Assembly: GCF_032823475.1 (NCBI RefSeq)
Contig: NZ_CP127915.1
Coordinates: 3,100,001 to 3,164,000, forward strand
Source of the DNA: Acinetobacter sp. SAAs474
Lineage (GTDB): Bacteria; Pseudomonadota; Gammaproteobacteria; Pseudomonadales; Moraxellaceae
Length of the DNA: 64,000 nt
Direction: 5' to 3'
The position numbers were made by a program, and so were the translations under genes. Shown here piece by piece: positions 8,283 to 17,066 of this stretch; the stretch's first letter is position 1, and every line of letters begins with the position of its first letter. The notes beneath the pieces were generated by a model. It had not been told where the DNA came from. It was given only the letters and a program-made list of their open reading frames with translations, and searched no databases.

Positions 8283-8649
8283 AGAGTTGCACTGACTGTG
8301 CTTGTAATGGGCATCGTTCAATTATATCAATGATGAGTTTGCTTATCCCGAACCAATACCGATGCTACGTGAGGGAGAAAGTACGCTTAAAATTTTTAGA
8401 ATAATTTTTGGGCTGAAAAACAACAGACTAAACCCCATCAGTAAATTCCAAGTGTAAAAACAGATTTGTATGCGTTGAATAAAGATCAGGATGTATTGAT
8501 CTGGCTTGGACATTCGGCCTAGTATATCCAGTTGGTAGGTAAACGGATTCTCATTGACCCTGTATTCAGTGATCATACAGCACCATTTTCATTTTTAATT
8601 AAAGCCTTTGATGGAACGACTATCTATCAAGCAAAGGATATTCTAGTCA
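8283..8649 (+). pseudogene. Wrecked MBL-fold metallohydrolase gene
   Basis: Scattered frames spell an UlaG/RomA-like metallo-hydrolase. About 8327-8400 gives INDEFAYPEPIPMLREGEST, about 8451-8520 gives VKTDLYALNKDQDVLIWLGH, and after an in-frame TAG at 8521 comes YIQLVGKRILIDPVFSD to AFDGTTIYQAKDI near 8643. The metal-binding HxHxDH region that should follow is gone, replaced by unrelated sequence at about 8645. It has no intact start, several frame breaks and a stop, so it is clearly dead. It marks an old junction at the right side of the accessory block. Confidence 0.75.
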
Positions 8650-8727
8650 TGGTGTCAAACTGTGCTTTTCCTTGTCCTGTATAACATCTACGACGTTGAA
8701 CTGATGTAATACTTCAATACATTCCAT
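8647..8727 (-). CDS. Possible truncated 5' end of a lost gene (26 codons)
   Basis: On the minus strand ATG at 8727 follows TAAGGAG at good spacing and reads MECIEVLHQFNVVDVIQDK, then stops at 8647, exactly where the MBL relic ends. A good ribosome site on so short a frame suggests the start of a gene whose remainder was lost at the junction. The family is not recognised. Confidence 0.3.
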   Translation of the reverse strand: MECIEVLHQFNVVDVIQDKEKHSLTP

Positions 8728-8828
8728 AAACACTCCTTAACTCTAGGTGTATTCCTAGGTCTTAAATTTGAGTGTTCGTTTTAATTGGGAGGTGAATACT
8801 GAAATCTCAACAGATCCTAAAATTAATA

Positions 8829-8845
8829 TTTTATGCAACAAAACC
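8829..8845 (-). repeat. Relic of an IS5/IS903-like terminal inverted repeat (right)
   Basis: Read on the minus strand it is GGTTTTGTTGCATAAAA, which matches the repeat at 1113-1128 at 14 of 16 positions in the opposite orientation. No transposase is present. Confidence 0.45.
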
Positions 8846-9180
8846 CTCTAGAAGACTAAATTCAACAAAAGTAGTAGAGACAGCAGGCATATATTGCATA
8901 TTTCTTTAACCCTCTAATCAATTGACAATTTGATTAGTTTTTTATGTTCGTTTACTCGATGTTTTATGCTTCGTCATTTTATTACGGACTAGCCGACTCG
9001 GAATAAGAATGAGTGGTAGGATACGAATAGGAATAGGTGGTAGATTTACGCAGGAATATGCACCCTAGTCTTGCCTTATGAGAAAAAGAGCTGAATTTAT
9101 ATCAAATCAATATCCAATCTCCATCAAAAATTCATAAAGCAATAATATTCTACAACTGTCCCTTATCAAGATAGATTAAA
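8846..9180. other. Gene-free stretch with one orphan terminator
   Basis: It contains no supported coding region. At 8914-8944, CTAATCAA, an 8-nt loop, TTGATTAG and a T-run form a rho-independent terminator on the plus strand with no intact gene before it, probably left from a deleted gene. 9001-9055 is purine-rich with irregular GAATAGG-type repeats. Confidence 0.5.
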
Positions 9181-9462
9181 ATGATGAAAAAAATAGTTTC
9201 AGGTTTAATAATGGGTTTAATCAGCGCAACTGTTGCGATGAGTACAATGGCTGCACCTGCTCAAGAGCCTATCAAACATGACAACAAAAAGGAGCATCAA
9301 GCACCTGCAAAAGCAGACCTTAAAAAAGACCATAAAGCACCAATAAAAGCGGATCTAAAAAAAGACCATCAAGCACCAGCAAAAGCAGGTATTAAAAAAG
9401 ATCATCAGACATCAGCACAGCATGATCTAAAAAAAGATCATAAAGCGCCAGTAAAACCATAA
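9181..9462 (+). CDS. Secreted KKDH-repeat small protein
   Basis: 93 aa. A Sec signal peptide (MMKKIVSGLIMGLISATVAM, cleavage near MAA) is followed by five tandem 12-residue units covering residues 35-93 (nt 9283-9459). The core of the units is [LIN]KK[DE]H[QK]APxKAD. The product is very rich in Lys, His, Asp and Ala, is probably disordered, and should be periplasmic or secreted. His/Asp spacing could bind metal or polyanions, but that is speculation. It stands alone with its own strong terminator. I do not recognise a named family; similar small basic-repeat proteins occur in Acinetobacter. Confidence 0.8.
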   Translation: MMKKIVSGLIMGLISATVAMSTMAAPAQEPIKHDNKKEHQAPAKADLKKDHKAPIKADLKKDHQAPAKAGIKKDHQTSAQHDLKKDHKAPVKP

Positions 9463-9464
9463 TA

Positions 9465-9499
9465 AAAAAAGCCAGTTCAAAATGTGAACTGGCTTTTTT
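9465..9499. terminator. Strong terminator after the KKDH-repeat gene
   Basis: AAAAAAGCCAGTTCA and TGAACTGGCTTTTTT form a 15-bp stem with a short loop. A-tract and T-tract flanks make it usable from both sides, so it also serves the converging LysE gene. Confidence 0.88.
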
Positions 9500-9541
9500 T
9501 ATTCATACAATATGTGTAATGAAGCATTTAGTGTTAATCTG

Positions 9542-10171
9542 TTATTTGGCACCAAAAATTAATTTTAAGCCCAATAGCGTCATTACAGCCCCTGCTGTGC
9601 GATCAAAAACAGCTTTAAACTGTAAATAAATACGACGTGGCTTTTCTGCTGATAATGCAACAGCCAGTAAAGAACACCAACCCGCATCAATAAAAAAACA
9701 TAATAACGGCAAAACAAAATAATAATATAATGGAATATCTTGAGGAAGTAATGCTGTAAAAATACTGGCAAGTACAATCGCAATTTTAGGATTAGATAGC
9801 TGTGTGACTAATCCCGTACCAAATGCACGGCTTAATGACATTTGTGAGCCACTCAAACCTGCATCATCAATTGGTGCCTTAGCATGCTTAATAATTTTAT
9901 AAGCCAGCCATAATAAATAAATTCCACCACAAATTTTTAATAATAAATAGGCTGAAGGTACTGCCAATAATAATGCTTGTAATCCTAAAACAGCCAATAA
10001 AGCAAAAACTGCCGCGCCAGTTCCCGTACCTAAAGCAGTAAATAGACCATGTTGACGCGAAATTGCAATCGCATTTTTTGCCACATAAATTGAAGTTGGC
10101 CCAGGGCTCATCGCACCCAACATGAGTGCAAATGCAATTGAGCATAAAATCCAAAATGATTCCACAGTCAT
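9542..10171 (-). CDS. LysE/RhtB-family amino-acid exporter
   Basis: 209 aa with about six membrane helices. The N-terminal motif GAMSPGPTSIYVAKNAIAIS (about residues 19-38) is the LysE/RhtB signature, followed by GLFTALGTGTGAAVFALLA. Family members export amino acids (lysine, threonine, homoserine lactones, cysteine derivatives) across the inner membrane using the proton gradient. Which one cannot be read here. It is a single gene converging on the KKDH-repeat gene. Confidence 0.9.
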   Translation of the reverse strand: MTVESFWILCSIAFALMLGAMSPGPTSIYVAKNAIAISRQHGLFTALGTGTGAAVFALLAVLGLQALLLAVPSAYLLLKICGGIYLLWLAYKIIKHAKAPIDDAGLSGSQMSLSRAFGTGLVTQLSNPKIAIVLASIFTALLPQDIPLYYYFVLPLLCFFIDAGWCSLLAVALSAEKPRRIYLQFKAVFDRTAGAVMTLLGLKLIFGAK

Positions 10172-10483
10172 CGTCTCAGTTTAGTTATCTCAAGTACATC
10201 CAGAGATATCAATTAATATCATCAGTTATTCATCATAACTGGGCATAAAATAAATGATAGCGGGTATTTTTTTACCTTAAATGTTAGCCTATTATAAATC
10301 GGTAACATTCAGCTTGATCTATCGCTGTGGTTGCGATACTAGCAATTTCATTTTATGACTGCAATATTTAAAATCATGCTGGTGCAGCAAAGCATTGAAT
10401 ACTCACCAGCATAGTAAAATAATCAATAAAAATGCCAATAATTTTAAAATTACTGGCAGTTATTTTATGGCAATGATGATTGA
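10172..10483. other. Intergenic region without recognisable gene
   Basis: AT-rich. ATGCTGGTG (10376-10384) and CACCAGCAT (10404-10412) form a 9-bp inverted repeat around a 19-nt spacer, a weak terminator-like structure downstream of the minus-strand lipoprotein gene. Nothing else is supported. Confidence 0.4.
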
Positions 10484-10654
10484 TTAAGGCAGCGCAGGAT
10501 TGATTTTAAAATCCCGATCATGTACAGGAACACCCCCAATAATCATGGTTCGCATCGTTTCTGTACGAGGTTGGTTAAAGTTTTGCTTTGAATCACATGC
10601 AGTTAAGCTGGTAAATACCAACATACTCAATATGAAGGATATTTTATAATTCAT
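10484..10654 (-). CDS. Small lipoprotein
   Basis: 56 aa starting MNYKISFILSMLVFTSLTAC, a lipoprotein signal with lipobox LTAC, then about 37 polar residues ending in a proline-rich tail. I chose ATG 10654 because AAGGAGG lies 6 nt upstream; an in-frame ATG 18 nt earlier has no such site. It is predicted to be anchored in a periplasm-facing membrane leaflet. Function unknown, no family recognised. Confidence 0.65.
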   Translation of the reverse strand: MNYKISFILSMLVFTSLTACDSKQNFNQPRTETMRTMIIGGVPVHDRDFKINPALP

Positions 10655-10859
10655 GACACCCCTCCTTTGCATCTTTTCATTTTAGCGATCATGTATATTT
10701 AGCACATGATCTACAGTTGATCCGCAATTCTTTTTGCTTATTTTCAGCATAGCAATATCGATCAAATATTCAACTATTACTTTAGCAATTTTATAACATT
10801 TTGCTATCATCAACTGAGTATCTATTTAGTCAACAGCAATAAGGCTTAGGCATAACCGA

Positions 10860-11777
10860 ATGATTTCTTTGAATAGCGAACAAGACTTTAATCATATTGC
10901 TCACGATATACCGTATCAGCAGATTGAATATCGTGATGTACAATTAAGCATAAAACGCCTAGATCTCATTCATCCATATATTTCAGGGAACAAATTTTTT
11001 AAACTTAAATATAATATTATTCACGCAAAAAAATTAGGCTATAAAGGTATACTGAGCTTTGGAGGAGCATACTCCAACCATATTGCAGCAATCGCTTATA
11101 CAGCACAGTTATTTGGTCTTAAAAGTCTAGGCATGATTCGTGGCGAAGAACTTGCACAGCGCCCACTGAATCCCACCTTACAACAAGCATCTAGACAAGG
11201 AATGGCACTCTGTTTTATTTCAAGAGCACAGTATCGACAAAAAGATCACCATCTTTTTCTACAACAATTACAACAACAGTATCCTGATTTTTATATTATT
11301 CCTGAAGGCGGTTGTAATACATTAGCAATACAAGGATGTCAGGAAATTCTTACTGATACAGATCGACAACAGTTTAAAACCATTTGCTGTGCCGTCGGCA
11401 CAGGAGGAACGATGACAGGCTTGATCAAAGCTACACAGGCCCAGCACTATATTTTAGGATTTTCAGCACTAAAAGGATGTTTTCTAAATCAAGATATACA
11501 ACAATATACCCAAGCAACCCACTGGCGTATTACAGATGCGTATTGCTGTGGTGGATATGGTAAAACGACACCTCAGCTATTTAAGTTTATTCGAGAATTT
11601 GAAGACAAATATACCATCCCGCTTGAACAGGTCTATACTGGAAAAATGCTGATGGGTGTATTTGATTTAATTGAACAAGGACAGCTTAACAATGATGATC
11701 AGCTGTTAATTATTCATAGTGGCGGTCTGCAAGGACGTAGCCCACAGCTCAACCTCCCTGACGCATTTTCAGTTTAA
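10860..11777 (+). CDS. PLP-dependent D-cysteine desulfhydrase / ACC deaminase-like
   Basis: 305 aa of the tryptophan-synthase-beta-like PLP fold. SGNKFFKLKYN (about residues 42-52) carries the PLP lysine, FGGAYSNHIAA (about 68-78) the substrate loop, and GTGGTMTGL (about 181-189) the phosphate-binding turn. Such enzymes deaminate D-cysteine or 1-aminocyclopropane-1-carboxylate to a keto acid plus ammonia. The two activities cannot be separated safely by eye, but D-cysteine desulfhydrase is the commoner role in bacteria of this kind. It is a cytoplasmic, single-gene unit. Confidence 0.87.
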   Translation: MISLNSEQDFNHIAHDIPYQQIEYRDVQLSIKRLDLIHPYISGNKFFKLKYNIIHAKKLGYKGILSFGGAYSNHIAAIAYTAQLFGLKSLGMIRGEELAQRPLNPTLQQASRQGMALCFISRAQYRQKDHHLFLQQLQQQYPDFYIIPEGGCNTLAIQGCQEILTDTDRQQFKTICCAVGTGGTMTGLIKATQAQHYILGFSALKGCFLNQDIQQYTQATHWRITDAYCCGGYGKTTPQLFKFIREFEDKYTIPLEQVYTGKMLMGVFDLIEQGQLNNDDQLLIIHSGGLQGRSPQLNLPDAFSV

Positions 11778-11956
11778 TTTAATCCAAATCCTAGTGAAGA
11801 AAAAATATTTCTAATTTTAATTTAATTCACTATTTTAGTACTGACAACGCTATTTATTGATCTGATCATCATTCAAATCAGCTTATTGCAGAATCTAAAA
11901 AGATTGATTGGTGATTAATCAGCTATTTTTTCACCTGCCAGTACGCCATATGGAAC

Positions 11957-12289
11957 TTATTCGACACCAATAGGTTGACCCGCATTCAGTTTATTTAAAC
12001 CCATCACCAAACGATAAATTTGCCAGACCATAACCACAAAAATAATCAGATAACCAATCAACACAAAAATCAGTAAGCTACCAATAATGTAGCCCAATAA
12101 ACACCACCAAAACGTTTTGATTTGCCATTCGACATGACTTTCTAACCATGTACCACGCATGTCATTGCGTTTAACATAATTCATAATCAGTGCAATCAAA
12201 CCGGTGATTCCAACTAAAAATCCAACCAGATATAAAACATAAGTAATTAAATTATAATTTTTCAGTTTTTCTTCATCTACAGCCTGCAT
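11957..12289 (-). CDS. DUF4870-type small membrane protein
   Basis: 110 aa with about three hydrophobic segments (LITYVLYLVGFLVGITGLIA, a middle WWCLLGYIIGSLLIF, and LIGYLIIFVVMVWQIYRL). The layout and the motif VEWQIKTFWW match the DUF4870/YtjA-like inner-membrane proteins found widely in proteobacteria. ATG 12289 is preferred since GAGG is 6 nt upstream; in-frame ATGs at 12301 and 12313 lack a site. Function unknown. Confidence 0.8.
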   Translation of the reverse strand: MQAVDEEKLKNYNLITYVLYLVGFLVGITGLIALIMNYVKRNDMRGTWLESHVEWQIKTFWWCLLGYIIGSLLIFVLIGYLIIFVVMVWQIYRLVMGLNKLNAGQPIGVE

Positions 12290-12447
12290 GGTTATCCTCA
12301 TTTTATAGATCATTATTTTATATTGAATTATAAATAAAAAATAATATGTGAAACATTATAAATATGTAGTTTACTGCCAAGGTGTAATCTCTGCACCTAT
12401 AGATAAAATTCGCTATAATGCCTCGATTTAAATGTGGAAGCGTGTAA

Positions 12448-13647
12448 ATGTCTTTAACTCAGTACGATGTTTTAATTATTGGCGCAGGCGCTTCAGGTTT
12501 AATGACAGCCTATATGGCTGCACAGCGCGGACGTCGCGTAATCGTACTTGAGAAAGCCAATAAAGTGGGTAAGAAAATTCTCATGTCTGGTGGCGGTAAA
12601 TGTAATTTTACCAATTTATATGTTGAAGCAGATCACTATATTTCACATAATCCACATTTTGTTATCTCTGCACTTAGTCGCTATAGTAATTGGGACTTTA
12701 TCGGTTTGGTTGGTCAGTATGGGATTGAGTATGAAGAACGTAAGCATGGCCAATTGTTTACCTTAAATGGTGCCAAAGAAATTTTAGCCATGCTGCTGAA
12801 TGAATGCAAAAAAACCGGCCGAGTTGACATTAAAACTGATTGTGAAGTCAAAAGCGTTAATGCACTGCAAAAAGGTGGCTTCCATATTGCGACCAATTTA
12901 ATCGATTTTCAGGCAGAATCAGTGGTCGTGGCCTCTGGAGGATTATCGATTCCAACCCTAGGTGGATCAGGTATTGGTTATGAAATTGCCAAACAGTTTG
13001 GTCATCATATTTATCCTACTCGTGCAGGCTTAGTTCCTTTTACCTTTTCAGATCACTTTAAAGAGACCACCAGTAAACTCAGTGGTAATGCCATCGATGT
13101 CACCCTATCTCACCCAAATGCAACATTTACTGAGGCGCTTTTATTTACCCATCGTGGTTTAAGTGGACCAAGTGCTTTACAGTTATCGAATTACTGGCAG
13201 AATGGAGAAAATTTTCAGATTAACTTTTTTCCAAACTTAGAGTTATATACATATTTAAAAGATAAAAAAAATAGTCAACCTAAAGTATTGCTACGTACTG
13301 TTCTTAGCGAATTACTTCCCAAAAGCATTGTGATTGAACTACAAAGTTTAATCTGGTCAGAAATGGCTGAAACTGCAATTGGCCAAATCAGTGATGAAAA
13401 ATTGCTGCTACTCAGCGAAAAATTACATGCATTCTCAGTAAAACCTTCTGGTACTGAAGGTTATCGAACTGCTGAAGTGACACTAGGCGGGGTGGATACC
13501 ACTGAAGTTTCTTCAAAAACCATGGAGAGTCAAAAGCAACAAGGACTCTATTTCGTTGGTGAAGTCTTAGATGTAACAGGTCATTTGGGCGGATTTAATT
13601 TCCAGTGGGCATGGTCGTCTGCATATGCTGCATCACAATATGTTTAA
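12448..13647 (+). CDS. BaiN/HI0933-family FAD-dependent oxidoreductase
   Basis: 399 aa. The N-terminal FAD-binding Rossmann motif is VLIIGAGASGLMTAY (about residues 9-23), with KKILMSGGGKCNFTN about 42-56, a family hallmark. The C-terminus ends GEVLDVTGHLGGFNFQWA, where FAD again contacts the protein. The family includes BaiN-like and HI0933/YhiN flavoproteins; the physiological reaction in most bacteria is unknown. It is cytoplasmic and monocistronic, ending at the terminator shared with the converging channel-like gene. Confidence 0.92.
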   Translation: MSLTQYDVLIIGAGASGLMTAYMAAQRGRRVIVLEKANKVGKKILMSGGGKCNFTNLYVEADHYISHNPHFVISALSRYSNWDFIGLVGQYGIEYEERKHGQLFTLNGAKEILAMLLNECKKTGRVDIKTDCEVKSVNALQKGGFHIATNLIDFQAESVVVASGGLSIPTLGGSGIGYEIAKQFGHHIYPTRAGLVPFTFSDHFKETTSKLSGNAIDVTLSHPNATFTEALLFTHRGLSGPSALQLSNYWQNGENFQINFFPNLELYTYLKDKKNSQPKVLLRTVLSELLPKSIVIELQSLIWSEMAETAIGQISDEKLLLLSEKLHAFSVKPSGTEGYRTAEVTLGGVDTTEVSSKTMESQKQQGLYFVGEVLDVTGHLGGFNFQWAWSSAYAASQYV

Positions 13648-13710
13648 GTCTATTTCTGATCACGGTAAGTTTAAACATCATCAACCATTATTTCACTGTA
13701 CTTTTGAATA

Positions 13711-13742
13711 AAAAAATCGACCCAGATTGGGTCGATTTAATA
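13711..13742. terminator. Bidirectional terminator between baiN-like and TM-helix-repeat genes
   Basis: AAATCGACCC (13714-13723), loop AGATT, GGGTCGATTT (13729-13738), with an A-tract before and a TTTAAT after, serving both converging genes. Confidence 0.85.
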
Positions 13743-13751
13743 AATTAACAG

Positions 13752-15317
13752 TTAGTGATTAGGATTATCATCATGATTCGATTGATCCTGCTGTGCAGGA
13801 TTTAGCGCGATTGGAGCAGATGATTGTGTTGGCGTTGTTGGCTGACTGGAATCAGCTTTAGTTTTATGAATTAAATCATTCAATACACGCTCTGCAGGTT
13901 GGCGTCCACCGAGACCAAATGCTAATGCAAATGCAACAGCAACAGATCCTAAAGTTAAACCAAATGCTAAATTGACAATTGAATCGGCAATTCCCATCGC
14001 TTTTAAGCCCATGGCAATCACTAAGCCCATAATGAGCACACGAACCAGATTTCCTAACCAGCGTGAACGCTGATATTCTCCACGTTGAATTGCATTGGCA
14101 ACAAGATTAGCCAACCAAAAACCAACCACCAAAATAATGGCACCCAAAATAATATTGCCACCAAATTGAATAAACATGGCAATTAAGCCACTGATTTGTT
14201 CAAAACCTAAACGATGTGCTGCTTCTGAAACAGCAAATAACATAGTAAAGAATACAATCAACCAGCCAATAAATTGGGAAATTTTTAAATGCCCTAAAAA
14301 GCGTTGCATACCCACTTTTTCAGGAACCTGATCAATACCTGTACCCGCAATAATATCAACAATTAAGTTGGCCACAAATTTAGAAATCACATAGGCAATA
14401 ATTAAGATTAATGCTGCCGCAATAATATGTGGAATCGCATACATAATTTCAAACAACATTGCTGTTGCAGGTTGTGAAATTGTACTTACGCCTAACGCTT
14501 CAAATGCAATAATTAATGCGGTAATGATAATAATAGCAAAGACAAATGATCCAATTAATCTGGATACATTGGTATTTTTACATACACCAATTTTCTCGAT
14601 GCCCTGTTGAATATTTAAGCTTGATAATAATCCTTCCAAAATACCACGCACAATTTTGGCTAGAATATAACCCACAAAAACAATTACACAGGCAATAAAA
14701 ATATTCGGTAAATATAAAACAGCCACATTAACCATATTCTGAACAGGCACCAATAGCCCATCTAAACCTAAAATAGCTAAAATGATCGGTAAGAATAATA
14801 ATAAAACTAACCAATAAATAACATCACTAATATGATGACTAATCGTGGTGACGCCCGCTTCAGTATTGAGTTTTTCGTCTAAAGAAGTACGATCAAGCAA
14901 TCGCTTACTACCAACACGAATAATGGTCGCAATAATCCAGCCGATAAAACCAATGGCGATCGCAGCAATTAACTGAGGAATAAATAACAGGAATTGCTCA
15001 ATCATTCGACTAAATGGACCACTCACACTGGTCAGATTTAGTACATTTAGTGCACCAATAATGGCGATAACTAAAATAATCCAGAACACAACTTTGGCCA
15101 CAATTTCTTCAATATTTGAATGATGGCCAGTTGCATTTGATAATTTATGATTGGTTCCTAATTTTTGTAAAACTTTTCTTACAGCAGCAGCAATTAATAA
15201 AGCAATAATCCAGCCAATAATTAAAATCACAATAGCACTTAGAATGGGCTGTAATTGCTCCCAGTAGTAGGCAACAGAAAAACGACTACTATTAATTCCA
15301 GTGAGATAATAATTCAT
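13752..15317 (-). CDS. Mechanosensitive-channel-like protein with repeated TM helices
   Basis: 521 aa, almost all membrane. Five copies of the 'conserved TM helix' module (PF05552-type) are visible: VILIIGWIIALLIAAAVRK near the N-terminus, then AIAIGFIGWIIATIIR, VIVFVGYILAKIVRG, LILIIAYVISKFVANL and IILVVGFWLANLVANAIQ. These helices resemble the pore helix of MscS, but the MscS beta domain is not evident. The C-terminus is a polar, Gln/Ser/Pro-rich tail (about 35 residues). Annotated relatives are called mechanosensitive ion channel family; a true channel role is unproven. Confidence 0.83.
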   Translation of the reverse strand: MNYYLTGINSSRFSVAYYWEQLQPILSAIVILIIGWIIALLIAAAVRKVLQKLGTNHKLSNATGHHSNIEEIVAKVVFWIILVIAIIGALNVLNLTSVSGPFSRMIEQFLLFIPQLIAAIAIGFIGWIIATIIRVGSKRLLDRTSLDEKLNTEAGVTTISHHISDVIYWLVLLLFLPIILAILGLDGLLVPVQNMVNVAVLYLPNIFIACVIVFVGYILAKIVRGILEGLLSSLNIQQGIEKIGVCKNTNVSRLIGSFVFAIIIITALIIAFEALGVSTISQPATAMLFEIMYAIPHIIAAALILIIAYVISKFVANLIVDIIAGTGIDQVPEKVGMQRFLGHLKISQFIGWLIVFFTMLFAVSEAAHRLGFEQISGLIAMFIQFGGNIILGAIILVVGFWLANLVANAIQRGEYQRSRWLGNLVRVLIMGLVIAMGLKAMGIADSIVNLAFGLTLGSVAVAFALAFGLGGRQPAERVLNDLIHKTKADSSQPTTPTQSSAPIALNPAQQDQSNHDDNPNH

Positions 15318-15693
15318 ATATTTACCTCTATATTTTTATACATAATGTTGTATGGTTTTTTTTAAGATCGATAAGATCGGTTTAATTTTTATCCAACATA
15401 TATTTCGACACACCCTAAAGCAATGATTAACTGCACAAATACAACAAAACGATTGTCATCGCGATAAAATAATCTGTATTGTTCACCCACAAATACGATT
15501 AAAAAATTTATAATGCTGATTATTGTTTTTATACACAGCATAAAATTGATGATTATTTATGCATAATATTTGATCTTGGTACTCTAAAGGATAACACGCG
15601 TTTGCTGAGTTAAATGACAGAATTTAAAAGACTAAGCAGATAGAAGAATTTGAGCTATAATTATGCACCCTTTGTTAGAGCATATTCAGTTAT
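15318..15693. other. Divergent intergenic region
   Basis: 376 bp between the minus-strand channel-like gene and the plus-strand 140-aa gene. It must contain both promoters, but I see no convincing consensus pair, RNA or open frame. Confidence 0.4.
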
Positions 15694-16116
15694 ATGGCGT
15701 ATCGTCAACAAAGTGTAGTGCTCGAGCTTGACACTGACGTCACTCACCAATGTTCATTGCACTATACACGTGATCAACATCTTATTGGTATTATTGAATT
15801 TTCAAAACTGAGTTATACACTCAAGTGGGAAGATTTAGAATATTTTAGACGTCGGACAGATGAATTTTCCGTCATGCCTTTTCCTGATTGTATTAATGCA
15901 ATGATCATTGATATTCGTGCGATTGCTGCTTTTTTAGATGCAGAAGTACCGATTATTCCATGGCGACTACTAGAAGAGGAATGTCCCATCCGATTAATTG
16001 TACCGCAAGACCGCGTAGACTATTATGCTGGAATCTTTGATGCGACATGGCTATCTACCGATATTGATACTGCAATTTTAGAATTACGTGAATTTATGGA
16101 TATGTTTGTTCACTAA
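15694..16116 (+). CDS. Conserved-looking hypothetical protein
   Basis: 140 aa, soluble, acidic, with no signal peptide or membrane segment. The alternating beta/alpha pattern (VVLELDTDV, HLIGIIEFSKL, CINAMIIDIRAIAAFL, CPIRLIVPQDRVDYYAGIF) would suit a small STAS-like or regulatory domain, but I cannot place it. It starts at ATG 15694 with the next gene converging. Codon use matches the neighbours, so it is likely real. Confidence 0.65.
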   Translation: MAYRQQSVVLELDTDVTHQCSLHYTRDQHLIGIIEFSKLSYTLKWEDLEYFRRRTDEFSVMPFPDCINAMIIDIRAIAAFLDAEVPIIPWRLLEEECPIRLIVPQDRVDYYAGIFDATWLSTDIDTAILELREFMDMFVH

Positions 16117-16218
16117 TGATTCAATATAATCGATTGCTATCCGTTTAATTCCATCATCCAATTGATTGACCATTCATTGAAAATATCCACAAATAAATGG
16201 TCAATTTTATTCATACGA

Positions 16219-16980
16219 TTACCAATAATTTTCAACAGCAATATTTCCTTCACCACGACGATTCATGGTTAATCCCCGTGCTTTCAACGCTTCCTTAGTA
16301 TCCTCAACCATTTGAGGATTACCACATAGCATGATATGACTGCTTTGTGGATTAAATAGACATTGTGCAACTTGTTCTAATTGACCATTAGCAATTAATG
16401 TAGGCAATCGTTCATGTAGTTGTGCTTGTGGGTCACGCGTAATAATCGGAATAAATTTAAACCGTGTGTCTTCTGTAGCAAAGTTTTCTACGATTTCGCT
16501 AATGCGTGTTACATAAGCCAATTCTGCTGCTGTACGTACGCTATAGACTAAATTAATTTGCTGATAACTACTCCATGTTGCAAAATCTTGTAACATTGAA
16601 AGAAAAGGTGCTAAACCAGTTCCCGTTGCCAACAACCATAAATCATGTGGTAATGGCAATTGATAACGAGCCAAAGTTAAATAACCATAAGGAATCTTTT
16701 CCAAATAGATTTCATCGTTTATTTGCAAATGCTGTAAATTTGAGGTAAATGCCCCTTCTGGGACAACAATTGAAAAAAACTCTAAAACGTCATCATACGG
16801 CGATGACACTACAGAATATGCACGCACAATTAACTCATCATTTACTTTAAGACCAATACGAGCAAACTGTCCAGCAGTGAACTTAAAGTGTGCTGGTCGA
16901 GTAATGGTAAAACTAAACAACGTATCGGTCCAACGATGTATAGATAAGACTGTTTCTAAGCTAAATTTTTCAATTGACAT
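16219..16980 (-). CDS. fpr: Ferredoxin/flavodoxin-NADP+ reductase
   Basis: 253 aa, a two-domain FAD/NADP(H) oxidoreductase. FAD contacts fall in IVRAYSVVSSPYDD (about residues 51-64). The NADP-binding part shows LLATGTGLAPFLSML (about 115-129) and the C-terminal IMLCGNPQMVEDT (about 214-226). It ends VENYW, the usual aromatic stacking terminus of bacterial Fpr. It transfers electrons between NADPH and ferredoxin or flavodoxin and is tied to oxidative-stress defence and Fe-S repair. It diverges from a LysR gene 86 bp away, the fpr/finR arrangement known from pseudomonads. Confidence 0.93.
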   Translation of the reverse strand: MSIEKFSLETVLSIHRWTDTLFSFTITRPAHFKFTAGQFARIGLKVNDELIVRAYSVVSSPYDDVLEFFSIVVPEGAFTSNLQHLQINDEIYLEKIPYGYLTLARYQLPLPHDLWLLATGTGLAPFLSMLQDFATWSSYQQINLVYSVRTAAELAYVTRISEIVENFATEDTRFKFIPIITRDPQAQLHERLPTLIANGQLEQVAQCLFNPQSSHIMLCGNPQMVEDTKEALKARGLTMNRRGEGNIAVENYW

Positions 16981-17004
16981 GATTTCTACGTGGCATGAAA
17001 GACG

Positions 17005-17020
17005 ATGCTCATGTTAGCAT
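17005..17020. promoter_or_regulatory. Candidate LysR/FinR operator between fpr and the regulator
   Basis: ATGCT-N6-AGCAT is a 16-bp dyad in the 86-bp divergent spacer, where a FinR-type regulator would act. It is only a sequence-level suggestion. Confidence 0.35.
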
Positions 17021-17066
17021 GGTGGGATAATTTATGAATAATTTTTAATGTTAAGGCTCCCCACTC

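Noticed and set aside
8343..8576. Minus-strand open frame of 77 codons
   Set aside because: It is antisense to clear MBL-fold remnants on the plus strand and has no ribosome site.
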